Position numbers and translations under genes: made by a program
Shown here: in pieces, positions 16,113-26,226 of the stretch
Position numbering within the stretch: position 1 is the first letter of the stretch
Layout of the letters: each line of letters starts with the position of its first letter
Source: Leptolyngbyaceae cyanobacterium clean351
Lineage (GTDB): Bacteria > Cyanobacteriota > Cyanobacteriia > DAIDHW01
Direction of reading: 5' to 3'
DNA length: 57,949 bases
Assembly: GCA_027451865.1 (NCBI GenBank)
Contig: DAIDHW010000011.1
Span: 1-57,949, forward strand
The notes under the pieces: generated by a model
The model's input: the letters and a program-made list of their open reading frames with translations, nothing else
Told to the model about the DNA's origin: nothing
Database searches by the model: none

Positions 16113-16754
16113 ATGCTTGATCTATACTACTGGCCAACCCCTAACGGCCACAAGATTACTATCTTTCTGGAGGAGTCGGGCTTGCCCTACCGGATCAAGC
16201 CGGTGGATATCACGGCTGGGGACCAGTTTAAACCAGAATTCCTAGCAATTTCCCCTAATAACCGCATGCCGGCCTTGGTGGATCCAGAGCCCCAGGACGG
16301 GGGTGCCCCGGTGACAGTATTTGAGTCTGGGGCCATTTTAATGTATCTGGCCCAGAAGACGGGTCAATTTCTTCCCGGAACTTTGCGAGAGTATCTAGAG
16401 GTCCTGCAGTGGTTGTTTTGGCAGGTGGGGGGCCTCGGACCCATGGCCGGGCAGAATCATCACTTTGTCCAGTACGCTCCCGAGCGTATCCCCTACGCCA
16501 TGGAGCGCTACGTCAAGGAAACTGCACGACTCTACGGGGTCCTAGACCGGCGGCTGCAGGACCGTGAGTTTGTAGCTGGTGCCTACTCCATCGCTGACAT
16601 GGCCTGCTATCCCTGGATAATCCCCCACCAACGCCAACAGCAGCGATTGGCGGATTTCTCCCACCTCCAAGCCTGGTTTGAACACCTGCAAGCGCGCCCG
16701 GCAGTCCGGCGGGCTTACCAGCTAGGTGAGCAAGTCCGGCCTACCTCGACCTAA
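16113..16754 (+). CDS. Glutathione S-transferase, YfcG/Ure2-like
   Basis: 213 residues. The N-terminal thioredoxin-like domain has YYWPTPNGHKITIFLEE and NNRMPALVDPE (cis-Pro loop). FESGAILMYLAQKTG near 70 is the glutathione gamma-glutamyl site. The C-terminal helical domain has WLFWQVGGLGPMAGQNHHF and ADMACYPWI. The Asn-Gly-His following the Pro matches the nu-class/YfcG group, which has disulfide-bond reductase activity with glutathione. The formaldehyde-glutathione pathway at 19.7-21.7 kb is nearby but on the opposite strand. Starts 48 bases after the aminotransferase. Confidence 0.92.
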   Translation: MLDLYYWPTPNGHKITIFLEESGLPYRIKPVDITAGDQFKPEFLAISPNNRMPALVDPEPQDGGAPVTVFESGAILMYLAQKTGQFLPGTLREYLEVLQWLFWQVGGLGPMAGQNHHFVQYAPERIPYAMERYVKETARLYGVLDRRLQDREFVAGAYSIADMACYPWIIPHQRQQQRLADFSHLQAWFEHLQARPAVRRAYQLGEQVRPTST

Positions 16755-16777
16755 ACCTGACGGGTAGGGGCACTGCC

Positions 16778-17413
16778 TTGAATAATCGCCAGTCGCCACC
16801 CCTAACCCCGGCCCTTAGCCATTTGACCAGGGTCGATCCCCGATTGGGAGACTGGATCCAGGTGGTCGGCGCCTGTGGCTTGCCAGTCACGCCGATGGGG
16901 GAGCTTTATCCAGCTCTAATCCGGGCAGTTGCCCATCAGCAGCTCCATCAGGGTGCCGCCCAGGCGATACTCCGCCGCTTGGAAGAGCGAGTGGGTTGCT
17001 CCTATCCTGCCCCATCAGTCCTAGCAGACCTCCCCGAGGCAGACCTGCGCCAGTGTGGCTTCTCAGCTCGCAAAATCAGGACCTTGCGGGAGTTGGCTGG
17101 TTATTCGATTCCCACCCGTGCCCAAGCTGAGCAGTTGTCAGACCAGGCACTGATCGAACACCTTACCCGCGTTTATGGCATTGGTCCTTGGACGGTGCAG
17201 ATGATGTTGGTCTTTACTCTAGGCCGGCCAGACGTGTGGCCAGTAGATGATCTGGGGGTGCGCTCTGGCTATGCCCGGGTCCACCAGTTGAACCAACTAC
17301 TCTCCCCCCGAGCCCTAGCCCAGGCTGGCTCAATGTATAGTCCCTACAGCAGCACTGCAGCCTGGTACTACTGGCAGGCTGCTGACCAGGGTAAGGGGTG
17401 TCCCAGCAATTAG
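16778..17413 (+). CDS. DNA-3-methyladenine glycosylase II (AlkA-like, HhH-GPD)
   Basis: 211 residues from a TTG at 16778. Helix-hairpin-helix VYGIGPWTVQMMLVF near residue 130-145 is followed by the catalytic Asp in WPVDDLGVRSG. LADLPEADLRQCGFSARKI near 85 is typical of the family. It excises alkylated purines in base-excision repair. It is shorter than E. coli AlkA because the N-terminal beta domain is missing, as in many bacterial homologues. The last four bases (TTAG) are shared with the stop of the convergent PsiE-like gene. Confidence 0.9.
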   Translation: MNNRQSPPLTPALSHLTRVDPRLGDWIQVVGACGLPVTPMGELYPALIRAVAHQQLHQGAAQAILRRLEERVGCSYPAPSVLADLPEADLRQCGFSARKIRTLRELAGYSIPTRAQAEQLSDQALIEHLTRVYGIGPWTVQMMLVFTLGRPDVWPVDDLGVRSGYARVHQLNQLLSPRALAQAGSMYSPYSSTAAWYYWQAADQGKGCPSN

Positions 17414-17973
17414 TCCAGGCTAGAAGGGGCCGATTCAGTGGCTTGGGCTTTAGCCATTTGCGAGCGTTTGATCCGGCGTTCTGGATCAATACCTTCAAAG
17501 GTAGGCGGCAACCAAACCCTCACCACCAGCAGAACAGCCAGCACTAGCAGCAAGGCGCAGGCGCCGAGGATCTTAGTAACGGGGGTTTCCAAGACTCCCC
17601 GGATAATAATTTCCCGCAGCACCGATACAATCGATACCTCCACAGCCACCCCGATGGATACCCGGTGCTCCTGTAGATAAATAATCAGCAGGCGAAACAA
17701 CTCCACGAAAATCAGCAGAGAGAGGATATCGGAGGTGACAAGGGGAAAGTCTAAACTGGGCAGGAGCGACACAAAAACCGTCTTCAACTGCAACACCATC
17801 ACGGCAAATAAGCCGATGCACAGGGAGATCACGATCAAGTCTTGAACGGTTTCGAGGCCGCGGACTAACTTCTGACGGTTGCCTGAACCAAGGCGCTCGG
17901 ATAATACTTCTGTTTTTAATTCGACCTTTCCCAGGGTAGGGGAGGCGTGTCCTTGCTGTGATTTCTCTTCCAT
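17410..17973 (-). CDS. PsiE-like (phosphate-starvation-inducible) membrane protein
   Basis: 187 residues from the ATG at 17973; a longer frame to 18129 would overlap the upstream gene and adds a non-conserved segment. Four hydrophobic helices (about 55-75, 86-103, 118-135 and 142-160) and the segment VELFRLLIIYLQEHRVSI...VSIVSVLREIIIR match the PsiE family. Function unknown in general. It is the last gene of a five-gene minus-strand run that begins with the formaldehyde dehydrogenase at 21655. A 53-base gap separates it from the alpha/beta hydrolase, so it may also be transcribed alone. Confidence 0.75.
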   Translation of the reverse strand: MEEKSQQGHASPTLGKVELKTEVLSERLGSGNRQKLVRGLETVQDLIVISLCIGLFAVMVLQLKTVFVSLLPSLDFPLVTSDILSLLIFVELFRLLIIYLQEHRVSIGVAVEVSIVSVLREIIIRGVLETPVTKILGACALLLVLAVLLVVRVWLPPTFEGIDPERRIKRSQMAKAQATESAPSSLD

Positions 17974-18026
17974 AGTACTTAAGTTAGCAGAACACGTACC
18001 AAGTTTTCCCCCCTTCAACCGCCCCC

Positions 18027-18962
18027 TCACTTCCAAAATAAAGAGGCGTAACCCCGGGAAAACCGGAGTAATCCATCGGAGCGCAGGAAGGCCAGGGCTT
18101 GGGGGTGGTGGCGCAGGTGAGCATCCCAAAAGGCTAGGACGGCGGTTTTAATGTAGGAGTGGACCGGGGTGGCGGCCGAGTCGCGGGGGGCTAAGTTCTC
18201 TTCCCCGTAGGAGAAATGGCTAGCACCAGCCAGCAGTAGGTGGTACTTATTTCCCGGGCTACTGTGGATAAAAGCCTCCAAGCGCCAACTAGGGGGCTTC
18301 TTGTCGCGACTAGAGGTGCCAGGACCGACACTCCAGCCCACATCCCGGGTTCCGCTGATGGTCATTAGGGGACGCCGGATCGCTCTCCAGGATTCCCGAG
18401 TTAACCCATTGCCTGTGCCTTGGGGGGAGATGGCGAGGAATGCCCCGGGGCGTTGGTCTACCAGGCGGTCTCCCGGGGTGTCGGGCAAATCCAGAGCTGC
18501 TCCAGCTAGCAGGACAGTTACTAGAGCTCCGTAGGAATGACCCGCTACCCCAATCCTCTCCCGGTCTAGGGTACCGGGCCAAGGGAATAATCGTCGCCCA
18601 ATTTCCCCGAGAGAGTCAATAATGTATGTGATATCCCGAGGCCGCAGGGACAGAAGACCAGGATTATCCATGTAGGTGCGAATTTCGATCAGGCCCTTTT
18701 CCCTCAGAACGGCGGCGTCCGTATCCAGGTGGGTGGGATGGATACATAGGTAGCCGTGACTGGCCAGGTGATAGCTAAGGTAGGAGAAGGCATCCTTAGT
18801 GCCCCCAATCCCATGGGAGAAAATTATTACTGGTGCCAAGCCAGGCTGCTGGGGCAGGTATATCCTTAAAGGAATTGACCGACTGCGTCCCTGGTCACTC
18901 AGGGTGAGGGTGGGAAGAATCCGGACTGGGCAAGAGGCCGCTGCTGCCGGATAGAAAGCCAT
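18027..18962 (-). CDS. Alpha/beta-hydrolase (dienelactone-hydrolase/PAF-acetylhydrolase-like)
   Basis: 311 residues. Oxyanion region IIFSHGIGGTKDAF near residue 46. Nucleophile Ser in AGHSYGALVT near 142. Acid Asp probably in SGTRDVG near 215 and catalytic His in GASHFSYG near 252. The order and spacing fit a carboxylesterase-type triad. There is no convincing signal peptide (MAFYPAAAASCP is short), so it is probably cytoplasmic. Six bases separate it from the membrane-protein gene upstream, indicating the same transcript as frmA-frmB. Substrate unknown; chlorophyllase- and PAF-hydrolase-type esterases share this pattern. Confidence 0.8.
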   Translation of the reverse strand: MAFYPAAAASCPVRILPTLTLSDQGRSRSIPLRIYLPQQPGLAPVIIFSHGIGGTKDAFSYLSYHLASHGYLCIHPTHLDTDAAVLREKGLIEIRTYMDNPGLLSLRPRDITYIIDSLGEIGRRLFPWPGTLDRERIGVAGHSYGALVTVLLAGAALDLPDTPGDRLVDQRPGAFLAISPQGTGNGLTRESWRAIRRPLMTISGTRDVGWSVGPGTSSRDKKPPSWRLEAFIHSSPGNKYHLLLAGASHFSYGEENLAPRDSAATPVHSYIKTAVLAFWDAHLRHHPQALAFLRSDGLLRFSRGYASLFWK

Positions 18963-18968
18963 GGGCCG

Positions 18969-19691
18969 CTACCGGGGCTTGGGGTGGGAGTGCCCCCAAC
19001 GCCAGAGGACTAGGGCGGCCAGGAGGCTATATATAAGTACTAGTATTGGTATACTCAGATCCCCTCTCCACCAGGGCCATCCCCAGCCTTCTCCGAACCA
19101 AAAGGTGCCTAGGCTGACTAGGAGGACCCCGGAGACCAACTTGATCCAGACCTCGGGAATTTGCCTGAGGTAGGCGTGCAGACAGATAACTATGCTGCCT
19201 GATAAGACCAAAGCCACCGCCGTGGCCCCCAGGACTTCTGCCCAAGCCTGGGAGGCTAGACCAAGGTTGACGACAACTAGGGCTACTTCTAGCGCCTCTA
19301 GGGCCGCACTTTTAGCCATCACGAGAAAATTTATCCAGTTAAACCCCTGGGCCTGGGGAGCTAGCTGGATGTGCTCTTTTACCAGGACATCTTCACCGAT
19401 CCAGCCAGCCCGCCGACCAGTTATTAATCGTTGGAGGGACTTAATAGCCCACTTGGCGCCAAACCAAACCAGCAGCAGGCCGACGGCAACCTGCAGCCAG
19501 GACCGGGGCACAAGGACTAGTAAGCGTCCGCTGATGGTTGCCCCGAGTCCGACCGTTACAAATCCAGTTATGGTACCTATCCAGGCTTCCCGAGGGAAAC
19601 CAGAGCGGCCAATGGCGTAGGCAATCGCGGCGGTTTCCAGAAACTCTACACTAGCCGCCCCCAGGGCCGCACTGAAAACACTCCCATTCAT
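18969..19691 (-). CDS. Multi-pass membrane protein, two-repeat type, function unknown
   Basis: 240 residues from the ATG at 19691. About six or seven membrane helices with an internal duplication. Each half opens with an acidic membrane motif: AASVEFLETAAIAYAIG near residue 10 and SAALEALEVALVVV near 130. This recalls COG4280/UPF0016-like (GDT1/TMEM165) two-repeat cation transporters, but the strict EGDKT motif of UPF0016 is absent, so the family call is tentative. It sits 7 bases after frmB and 6 bases before the hydrolase, firmly inside the formaldehyde operon. Confidence 0.7.
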   Translation of the reverse strand: MNGSVFSAALGAASVEFLETAAIAYAIGRSGFPREAWIGTITGFVTVGLGATISGRLLVLVPRSWLQVAVGLLLVWFGAKWAIKSLQRLITGRRAGWIGEDVLVKEHIQLAPQAQGFNWINFLVMAKSAALEALEVALVVVNLGLASQAWAEVLGATAVALVLSGSIVICLHAYLRQIPEVWIKLVSGVLLVSLGTFWFGEGWGWPWWRGDLSIPILVLIYSLLAALVLWRWGHSHPKPR

Positions 19692-19698
19692 AGTCTCC

Positions 19699-20538
19699 TT
19701 ATGCTCCCAGGTTCCAAGCGTGGTAGGCCAAGTGGTCAGCCATAAAGGTGGCAACGAAGTAGTAACTATGGTCGTAGCCGGGGCGCAGATGAAACTGCAG
19801 GTCTTGACCGGCCTGCTCACAGGCGGCCAGGAATTTCTGTGGTTGCAACTGCTGCTCCAGGAAAGGGTCTGCCCCCCCTTGGTCAATCAGGACCGGGTAG
19901 GGCAGGGGCCGTTGGAGTACCAGATCAGTGGCATCGTAGGCCCGCCAAGGGCTCTGGTCCGCCCCCAAGTAGTGGGTAAAAGCCTTCTGGCCCCAGGGGC
20001 ATTGGCGGGGGGCCACAATCGGGGCAAAGGCGGATAGGGAACGGTACTGCCGGGGGTTACGAAGGGCGCACACCAGGGCCCCATGTCCGCCCATGGAATG
20101 GCCACACAGGCCCTGGCGCCCTTCGTCAAGGGGAAAGTGCTCGGCGATCAGGGAGGGGAGTTCCTGGGTAATGTAGGTGTACATCTGGTAGTGGCTGGCC
20201 CAGGGGTCTTGAGTGGCATCCAGATAAAATCCCGCCCCACTGCCTAGATCAGTTGCCTCGTCTTCTCCGGGGATGCCTGTAGCTCGGGGACTGGTGTCGG
20301 GGGCAATTAGGATCAGCCCCAAGGCGGCGGCCATCCTCTGGGCCCCAGCCTTGGCAAAGAAATTTTCCTCTGTGCAGGTAAGACCCGAGAGAAAATACAA
20401 ACCTGGGCGGGGTCCGGGTTGGGGGGGCACAAAGACGGCAAAGCGCATCGGTGCTCGGCAGGCCCAGGACTGGTGCTCGTAGAAGCCAACTGTGCCTCCA
20501 AAACAGGTGGACTGGGAGCGCACAATCAGATTAGCCAT
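19699..20538 (-). CDS. frmB: S-formylglutathione hydrolase
   Basis: 279 residues from the ATG at 20538; 13 further upstream codons are open but unneeded. Esterase-D fold: YFLSGLTCTEENFFAKAG near 47, nucleophile Ser in CGHSMGGHGAL near 148, Asp in DQGGADPFL near 222 and His in GYDHSYYF near 258. It hydrolyses S-formylglutathione to formate and glutathione, the second step of formaldehyde oxidation. It lies 7 bases downstream of the glutathione-dependent formaldehyde dehydrogenase, so the two steps are co-expressed. Confidence 0.95.
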   Translation of the reverse strand: MANLIVRSQSTCFGGTVGFYEHQSWACRAPMRFAVFVPPQPGPRPGLYFLSGLTCTEENFFAKAGAQRMAAALGLILIAPDTSPRATGIPGEDEATDLGSGAGFYLDATQDPWASHYQMYTYITQELPSLIAEHFPLDEGRQGLCGHSMGGHGALVCALRNPRQYRSLSAFAPIVAPRQCPWGQKAFTHYLGADQSPWRAYDATDLVLQRPLPYPVLIDQGGADPFLEQQLQPQKFLAACEQAGQDLQFHLRPGYDHSYYFVATFMADHLAYHAWNLGA

Positions 20539-20545
20539 GAAGAAT

Positions 20546-21655
20546 TTAGAAGGTAAGTACGGTCCGGACTCCTTCACCCCGCTGCATCATTGCCAAGGCA
20601 TCGTTGATACGCTCTATGGGCATGACGCTGGTGATTAGGTCGTCAATATTGATTCTGCCGTCCATGTACCAGTCTACAATTTTGGGTACCCCAGTCCGCC
20701 CCCGGACACCACCAAAGGCCGTCCCTTTCCACACCCGCCCGGTGACTAGTTGAAAAGGGCGAGTACTTATTTCCTCTCCGGTCCCTGCTACCCCTACTAC
20801 CACACTAACTCCCCACCCCTTATGACAGCACTCTAGGGCTTGGCGCATCAGCTTGACGTTGCCCACACACTCGAAGCTATAGTCAGCCCCTCCGCTCGTA
20901 AGCTCTACTAGGTGTGCCACCAAGTCCCCCGCCACTTCCCTAGGGTTAACAAAGTCGGTCATACCCATTTTTTCCGCCAGAGGCCGCTTAGCGGGGTTGA
21001 TGTCAACGCCGATAATCTGCCGAGCACCCACCAGACGGGCCCCTTGGATCACGTTCAGTCCGATCCCCCCGAGGCCAAACACTACCACGGTTGCCCCTGG
21101 CTCTACCCGGGCAGTATTGATCACAGCCCCCAGACCGGTGGTCACCCCGCAGCCGATGTAACAGACCTTGTCGAAGGGGGCGTCGGAGCGAATCTTCGCC
21201 AGGGCAATTTCTGGGACTACGGTGTAATTGGCAAAGGTGGAGGTACCCATGTAGTGGAATAGCTGTTGGTCTCCACAGGAAAAGCGACTAGTGCCATCGG
21301 GCATCAAGCCCTGACCTTGGGTAATCCGGATTGCCTGACAAAGATTGGTTTTACCGCTGAGGCAGTAGAGACACTGACGGCACTCTGGCACGTACAGGGG
21401 GATTACGTGGTCCCCAGGCCGGAGGGACTGCACCTGGGCTCCTACCTCCACTACTACCCCGGCTCCCTCATGGCCGAGGATAGCAGGGAATAGGCCCTCT
21501 GGGTCTGCCCCGGACAGAGTGTAGGCGTCGGTGTGGCAGACGCCGGTAGCCTTGATTTCCACCAGCACCTCTGTAGCCTGGGGGCCCTCCAGGTGGACGG
21601 TCTCGAGAGTTAGGGGCTGACCAGGAGCCCAGGCCACTGCAGCTTTGACGTCCAT
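20546..21655 (-). CDS. frmA: S-(hydroxymethyl)glutathione dehydrogenase (class III alcohol dehydrogenase)
   Basis: 369 residues, the standard length. Catalytic zinc ligands in TGVCHTDAYTLSG near 40 and GHEGAGVV near 60. The structural zinc cluster is in ECRQCLYCLSGKTNLC near 92-107. Rossmann motif VFGLGGIGLNVIQGARLVGA near 190. The class III features (FHYMGTSTFANYTV and GVTTGLGAV) are present, identifying it as the glutathione-dependent formaldehyde dehydrogenase rather than a general ADH; it also reduces S-nitrosoglutathione. First gene of the operon; 55 bases separate it from the end of infB, which lies upstream on the same strand. Confidence 0.96.
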   Translation of the reverse strand: MDVKAAVAWAPGQPLTLETVHLEGPQATEVLVEIKATGVCHTDAYTLSGADPEGLFPAILGHEGAGVVVEVGAQVQSLRPGDHVIPLYVPECRQCLYCLSGKTNLCQAIRITQGQGLMPDGTSRFSCGDQQLFHYMGTSTFANYTVVPEIALAKIRSDAPFDKVCYIGCGVTTGLGAVINTARVEPGATVVVFGLGGIGLNVIQGARLVGARQIIGVDINPAKRPLAEKMGMTDFVNPREVAGDLVAHLVELTSGGADYSFECVGNVKLMRQALECCHKGWGVSVVVGVAGTGEEISTRPFQLVTGRVWKGTAFGGVRGRTGVPKIVDWYMDGRINIDDLITSVMPIERINDALAMMQRGEGVRTVLTF

Positions 21656-21710
21656 GCTTTATCCCTCAATAACTGGAGTATAAAGAAGCAACTGCAGGTT
21701 TGGCAATTTC

Positions 21711-24608
21711 CTAGGCTGGCTTGAGGCTGCGCCGTTTACTGACTAGGCGGTAGACATCAATTATGTCCCCGACTACCCAGCTATTGAAAGCCTCCGTACC
21801 CACGCCACACTCGTAGCCGGCGTTTACTTCCCGGGCATCCTCTTTCATCCGCTTGAGGGAGTCGAGAATCCCTTCGTGGACTAGGACCTTATCCCGCCGG
21901 ACGCGAAGGCGGCTGTTGCGCACCAGCTTACCCGAGAGCACATAACACCCGGCCACACTCCCGCGGCCTACCGGAAACACCGCCCGGACCTCCGCTTGGC
22001 CGAGAGACTCCTCAACCATTTCTGGCTCTAGGAGTCCTTCCATAGCCCCTTGGATATCATCTAGGAGTTTGTAGATAATGTTGTATTCCCGGACATCTAC
22101 CCCTTGCTGATCGGCCGCCTGCCGGGCTCCCGTCGCCAAGGTGGTATTAAAGCCCACGATCACCGCGTCACTGGCAGCCGCCAGGTCCACGTCAGTTTCA
22201 GTCACTTCTCCGGGGGCCGCCAAGAGCACCCGCACCTGCACCTCATTCTGGGGCAGTTGTTTCAGGGCGGCTAGGATCGCCTCTAGGGACCCTTGAACGT
22301 CTGCTTTCAGGACTAAATTTAGTTCCTTGAGCTCTCCCTCCTCGGCCTTAGCTGACAGAGTGTTGAGACTCACCCGCCGCGATGAGAGGGCCTGTTGCAG
22401 CCGCGAGTGCCGCTGGGCTTCACTGCGAGCTGTGGCTGTGGCCCGGGCCTGCTTTTCGTCGGGGAAGACTTCAAACTCATCCCCGGCTGCCGGCACATCT
22501 CCTAAACCCAGAACTTCCACTGCAAAGGAGGGCAGGGCTGCCTCAACCCGCCGGCCCCGGTCATCCACCATTGCCCGCACCTTACCTAAACTAGACCCGG
22601 CCACCAGGACATCCCCCACCCTGAGGGTGCCATTCTGGATTAGCAGGGTGGCAACAGGACCTTTAGCTTTGTCTAGGTGGGCTTCAATCACAGTGCCCAT
22701 CGCGGGACGATCTGGGTTAGCGTAAAGGTCCTCCACCTCCGCCACCAGTAAGATCATCTCTAGCAAAGTGTCCAGGTTAGTTCTGGCAATGGCACTCACG
22801 GGCACCATAACCGTGTCTCCCCCCCACTCTTCCGGGACAAGGCCGTACTCGGTGAGCTCCTGCTTAACCCGGTCTGGCTGAGCGTCGGGCTTATCTACTT
22901 TGTTGATGGCCACCACGATAGGCACTTCCGCAGCCTTGGCATGACTAATAGCCTCAATGGTCTGGGGTTGGACCCCATCATCAGCGGCTACCACTAGCAC
23001 CGCAATGTCAGTCACCCGAGCTCCCCGAGCCCGCATGGCGGTAAAGGCCTCGTGGCCCGGGGTGTCTAGGAAGACTACCTGTTGCATTTGACCCTCGTGC
23101 TCCACATCCACGTGGTAGGCGCCGATATGTTGGGTGATCCCCCCCGCCTCTCCCTGGGCCACCTTAGTTTTGCGGATCCCATCCAGAAGCGTAGTCTTGC
23201 CGTGATCCACGTGGCCCATGATCGTTACCACAGGCGGCCGTCGATGGAGATGGTCGAGGTCCTGATGGTCAAGGATTTCCCGGACCTTGCGCGCCTCAGC
23301 TTCCTGGGTAGCCATTTCTATGGTCAGTCCCAGGCCATCGCAGACGATGGTGATGGTGGGAATATCCAGCATTTGATTAATGTTGGCGGCAATCCCCTTG
23401 AAGAACAAAGTTTTAATCACCGTCGCTTCGGGCACTGCTAGGGCGTTGGCCAATTCCTGGACAGTCATTGTATTGCTATTGAGCACCAGCTTATCTGGCC
23501 GTTGGGGTGCAACCTCACTTTCCCGGCGGTCTCGCCGTCGTCCCCGTTCCGTGTCCTCACCGGCCGGCTTTTTGCTGCGAGGGGCAGCCGCCGCCGGCTT
23601 CACCTGAGCAGCCTTTTGTTTTGGTTTCGGGGGCCGGGCAATTGATAGGGTCGCTTGGACAAGGGCGGGGGGGAGTCGCCTCTCCTCTTCGGTGTTGTCC
23701 TCTTCTGTCCCCTCCACCAACTCATCAATGTCCTCAAAGACCAGGTCCGTATCCTCAAGGTCGTCGTGGCCGCGACGCTTAGTCTTTGGACCTACCTTGG
23801 CGGTCTTGTCTGTCAGGTCGAGGATATCCTCTCGGTCGTCCACATCCCGGCCCTTAGTACGCTTGGGGGGCCGGGCCGCGGTCGGCCGCTTCAGTTCCGG
23901 ATCAATCAGGACATCAGCCGGCCCTGGGGCAGCTGGTCGGGCCTGAAAGCCTTCACCCGGCCGGCGGGGAGCTACTCCTGGAGCCCCGGGTCGGGCAGGT
24001 CGGGGCCGCTGCAGGTCGGCCGGTCGTGGGTCAGCCGGGTCCCGCCTCTGGGGCCGGGGAATAGGAGTCGGCAGAGTTGCTTCAGAGCGGTCTGCCTCTG
24101 GCTGAGTGCGCCGCAGAATTGGCCGCTCAGCAGTAGGAGCAGAGCGAGGAGCATCACCTAGAGCCCGGCTGACTACCGGAGCAGGATTGATCACCGGGCG
24201 GGGAGAGCGGACAGGGCGGGGAGGAGGGCTGATAGTAGTAGCCGTTTGACCTGAGTCTTCCTGGTCTTCTCCTAGGGGCTCAGGCGGCAGCTGGGACCGG
24301 GGCACAGGCTTGCGTACCTCAAGAATCTGTTGCTTCTTCTGGGGAAGCTGTAGGGGCTTGGGGTTAGAATCCCTGACGGGTGAGACGCGCGACCGGGGTT
24401 CAGGCTTATCGGGAGAGTTTTCCTTAGGGGGATGTTCCTTACTGTCGGTGTGGAGGGCAGTACGAATCTGGGCTGCCTCCTGCTCAGAAATAGTGCTGCT
24501 GTGGGATTTGACTGTAATGTTCAACCGTTCGCAAACCACTAAAATATCTTTGTTATCCAAATTCAATTCCCGTGACAACTCGTAAATTCGGACTTTGCCG
24601 CTATTCAT
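21711..24608 (-). CDS. infB: Translation initiation factor IF-2
   Basis: 965 residues. An IF2_N domain is at the start ([21 protein letters not shown]), then a long Pro/Arg-rich disordered region (about 60-380). A second IF2_N-like segment ([20 protein letters not shown]) follows, then the GTPase core: G1 [12 protein letters not shown] near 462, G3 [16 protein letters not shown]4 [10 protein letters not shown]. Domains II-IV run to the C-terminus ([17 protein letters not shown]). It delivers initiator tRNA to the 30S subunit. Last gene of the rimP-nusA-ylxR-infB operon, 28 bases after ylxR. The very long disordered linker is usual for cyanobacteria. Confidence 0.98.
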   Translation of the reverse strand: MNSGKVRIYELSRELNLDNKDILVVCERLNITVKSHSSTISEQEAAQIRTALHTDSKEHPPKENSPDKPEPRSRVSPVRDSNPKPLQLPQKKQQILEVRKPVPRSQLPPEPLGEDQEDSGQTATTISPPPRPVRSPRPVINPAPVVSRALGDAPRSAPTAERPILRRTQPEADRSEATLPTPIPRPQRRDPADPRPADLQRPRPARPGAPGVAPRRPGEGFQARPAAPGPADVLIDPELKRPTAARPPKRTKGRDVDDREDILDLTDKTAKVGPKTKRRGHDDLEDTDLVFEDIDELVEGTEEDNTEEERRLPPALVQATLSIARPPKPKQKAAQVKPAAAAPRSKKPAGEDTERGRRRDRRESEVAPQRPDKLVLNSNTMTVQELANALAVPEATVIKTLFFKGIAANINQMLDIPTITIVCDGLGLTIEMATQEAEARKVREILDHQDLDHLHRRPPVVTIMGHVDHGKTTLLDGIRKTKVAQGEAGGITQHIGAYHVDVEHEGQMQQVVFLDTPGHEAFTAMRARGARVTDIAVLVVAADDGVQPQTIEAISHAKAAEVPIVVAINKVDKPDAQPDRVKQELTEYGLVPEEWGGDTVMVPVSAIARTNLDTLLEMILLVAEVEDLYANPDRPAMGTVIEAHLDKAKGPVATLLIQNGTLRVGDVLVAGSSLGKVRAMVDDRGRRVEAALPSFAVEVLGLGDVPAAGDEFEVFPDEKQARATATARSEAQRHSRLQQALSSRRVSLNTLSAKAEEGELKELNLVLKADVQGSLEAILAALKQLPQNEVQVRVLLAAPGEVTETDVDLAAASDAVIVGFNTTLATGARQAADQQGVDVREYNIIYKLLDDIQGAMEGLLEPEMVEESLGQAEVRAVFPVGRGSVAGCYVLSGKLVRNSRLRVRRDKVLVHEGILDSLKRMKEDAREVNAGYECGVGTEAFNSWVVGDIIDVYRLVSKRRSLKPA

Positions 24609-24636
24609 CCCCGGTCCCTCGTCGTACCAATTGCAA

Positions 24637-24948
24637 TTATCTGTCGCGCTGGCTGCTAATCGTAGGAGGAAGCGCCTGGATCAGAGATGTAGTTCCGGCC
24701 TCGGCTGTCAATCGTCCCCAAAGACTCTGATAGAGAGGCTTGGGGACAGATGCCTTGAGAGCCCGCTCTAGGCGACGCTTTCTCTCAGCAGTCCGCAGAC
24801 AATTATCCTGGGGACACAGGTAGGCAGACCTACCCACCCCCTGGTCAAGCTCCACAGAATGGGACGGGTGCAATCGCACCACCCGCCAGAAACTTGCTTT
24901 GGAAGCAATCTTACCACAACTGACGCAGCGCCGTTCTCCTGGCCTCAC
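24637..24948 (-). CDS. ylxR: YlxR/RnpM family RNA-binding protein
   Basis: 103 residues from a GTG at 24948 that overlaps the nusA stop (GTGA), so it is translationally coupled. The family signature is clear: [20 protein letters not shown] with the CxxC pair near residue 8, and [20 protein letters not shown] near 38-58. YlxR proteins bind RNA and in Firmicutes modulate RNase P. The last 35 residues diverge from the core family. Position between nusA and infB is the classical one. Confidence 0.93.
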   Translation of the reverse strand: MRPGERRCVSCGKIASKASFWRVVRLHPSHSVELDQGVGRSAYLCPQDNCLRTAERKRRLERALKASVPKPLYQSLWGRLTAEAGTTSLIQALPPTISSQRDR

Positions 24949-26171
24949 GCTTCCTCCTCTAGATCCTCTTCATCCCAGGCTTGGTCCTGATGCCGAGCAT
25001 CAAGAATCGCGGTCATTTTCTCATCTTCCTCCGCGGCGTTGTACTTGGCTGCGTCCTTGATGTCAATTTTCCAGCCTGTCAGACGGGCAGCCAAGCGGAC
25101 GTTTTGCCCCTCCTTACCGATCGCCAAGCTTAGTTGGTCATCACCTACAAGCACATGAGCTTGGTGCTCCTCCGGGTCCATCAACCTTACATCCTGGACT
25201 CGGGCCGGACTGAGGGAGTTAGCAATGTAGGTAGCCGGGTCGGGGGACCAGCGGATCACGTCGATCTTTTCGCCCCGCAGCTCGTTAACCACCACCTGAA
25301 TTCGTGAACCCCGAGCGCCAATGCAAGCTCCTACGGGGTCTACATCCCGCTCGAGGGTATCAACGGCGATCTTGGTGCGGGGTCCCACAAACCGGGAAGG
25401 GGGGTTAGCTTCACGCGCCACAGCCACAATTCGTACTACTTCATCCTCAATTTCCGGTACCTCATTGGCAAACAGATACACCACCAGACCTGCATCGGCC
25501 CGGGACACTAGCAGCTGTGGGCCACGATGAGGGGCATCAGCTACTCGCTTTAGGTAAACTTTGAAGGTGGTATTAGCTCGGTAGTTGTCGTTGGGTAGTT
25601 GTTCCCGCTTGGGTAGCTCCGCCTCCACCTCTGGCTGAGAAAAACCACTGGTAATAGCCAGGATTACTGACTGACGCTCAAATCTCAGGACCCGGGCCGA
25701 CAAGACTGTCCCCTCTAGATCTTGGAACTCTTCCTGGACCATACGTCTTTGCTGGTCACGGAGCTTCTGGGCTAGGACTTGCTTAGTTTGCATGGCAGCC
25801 ATGCGACCAAAGTCCCCCTGGTCAGGGGTTACATCTAGCACTACTTCACTACCCATTTGGGCCTCTTCAATCACCTCCTGCTGGACCTCCTCTAGAGAAA
25901 TCTCGTGGTCAGGATCACGGACTTGGTCAACAATGATTTTGGTAGCCAGGATCCGAAAGCCGCCGTCTTCAGGGTCAAGCTTGATTTCAAAGTTATCAAA
26001 GTGATGCTCTTCGAAGTGACTGCCGTCTAGGTGCTGGGTACGCCGGTAGCGTTCGTAGCCCTTAAGGAGTGCTTCACGCAGAGCCTCCTGAACAGCGTGT
26101 TTGGGCAAGTTGCGTTCCCGGCTGATGTTGTCGATAAGATCCTTTAGACCAGGGAGGCTGACCATGGACAT
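24945..26171 (-). CDS. nusA: Transcription termination/antitermination factor NusA
   Basis: 408 residues. The N-terminal polymerase-binding domain starts [21 protein letters not shown]; a second ATG two codons on is equally possible. An S1 domain covers about 135-200 ([22 protein letters not shown]). Two KH domains follow, with [21 protein letters not shown] near 280 and [24 protein letters not shown] near 345. The C-terminal acidic repeats of E. coli NusA are missing, as in other cyanobacteria; an acidic tail (EEDLEEEA) takes their place. It regulates pausing, termination and antitermination. Starts about 55 bases after rimP. Confidence 0.97.
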   Translation of the reverse strand: MSMVSLPGLKDLIDNISRERNLPKHAVQEALREALLKGYERYRRTQHLDGSHFEEHHFDNFEIKLDPEDGGFRILATKIIVDQVRDPDHEISLEEVQQEVIEEAQMGSEVVLDVTPDQGDFGRMAAMQTKQVLAQKLRDQQRRMVQEEFQDLEGTVLSARVLRFERQSVILAITSGFSQPEVEAELPKREQLPNDNYRANTTFKVYLKRVADAPHRGPQLLVSRADAGLVVYLFANEVPEIEDEVVRIVAVAREANPPSRFVGPRTKIAVDTLERDVDPVGACIGARGSRIQVVVNELRGEKIDVIRWSPDPATYIANSLSPARVQDVRLMDPEEHQAHVLVGDDQLSLAIGKEGQNVRLAARLTGWKIDIKDAAKYNAAEEDEKMTAILDARHQDQAWDEEDLEEEA

Positions 26172-26226
26172 GAGGGGAGAATCTCCTGATGGTATTGATA
26201 TTCAGTTGGGGGAGGGGATAGAGTCA

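Noticed and set aside
22327-24585. Several long plus-strand frames opposite infB
   Set aside because: They are by-products of the GC-rich, Pro/Arg-rich infB sequence; none has a credible start site or recognisable domain.
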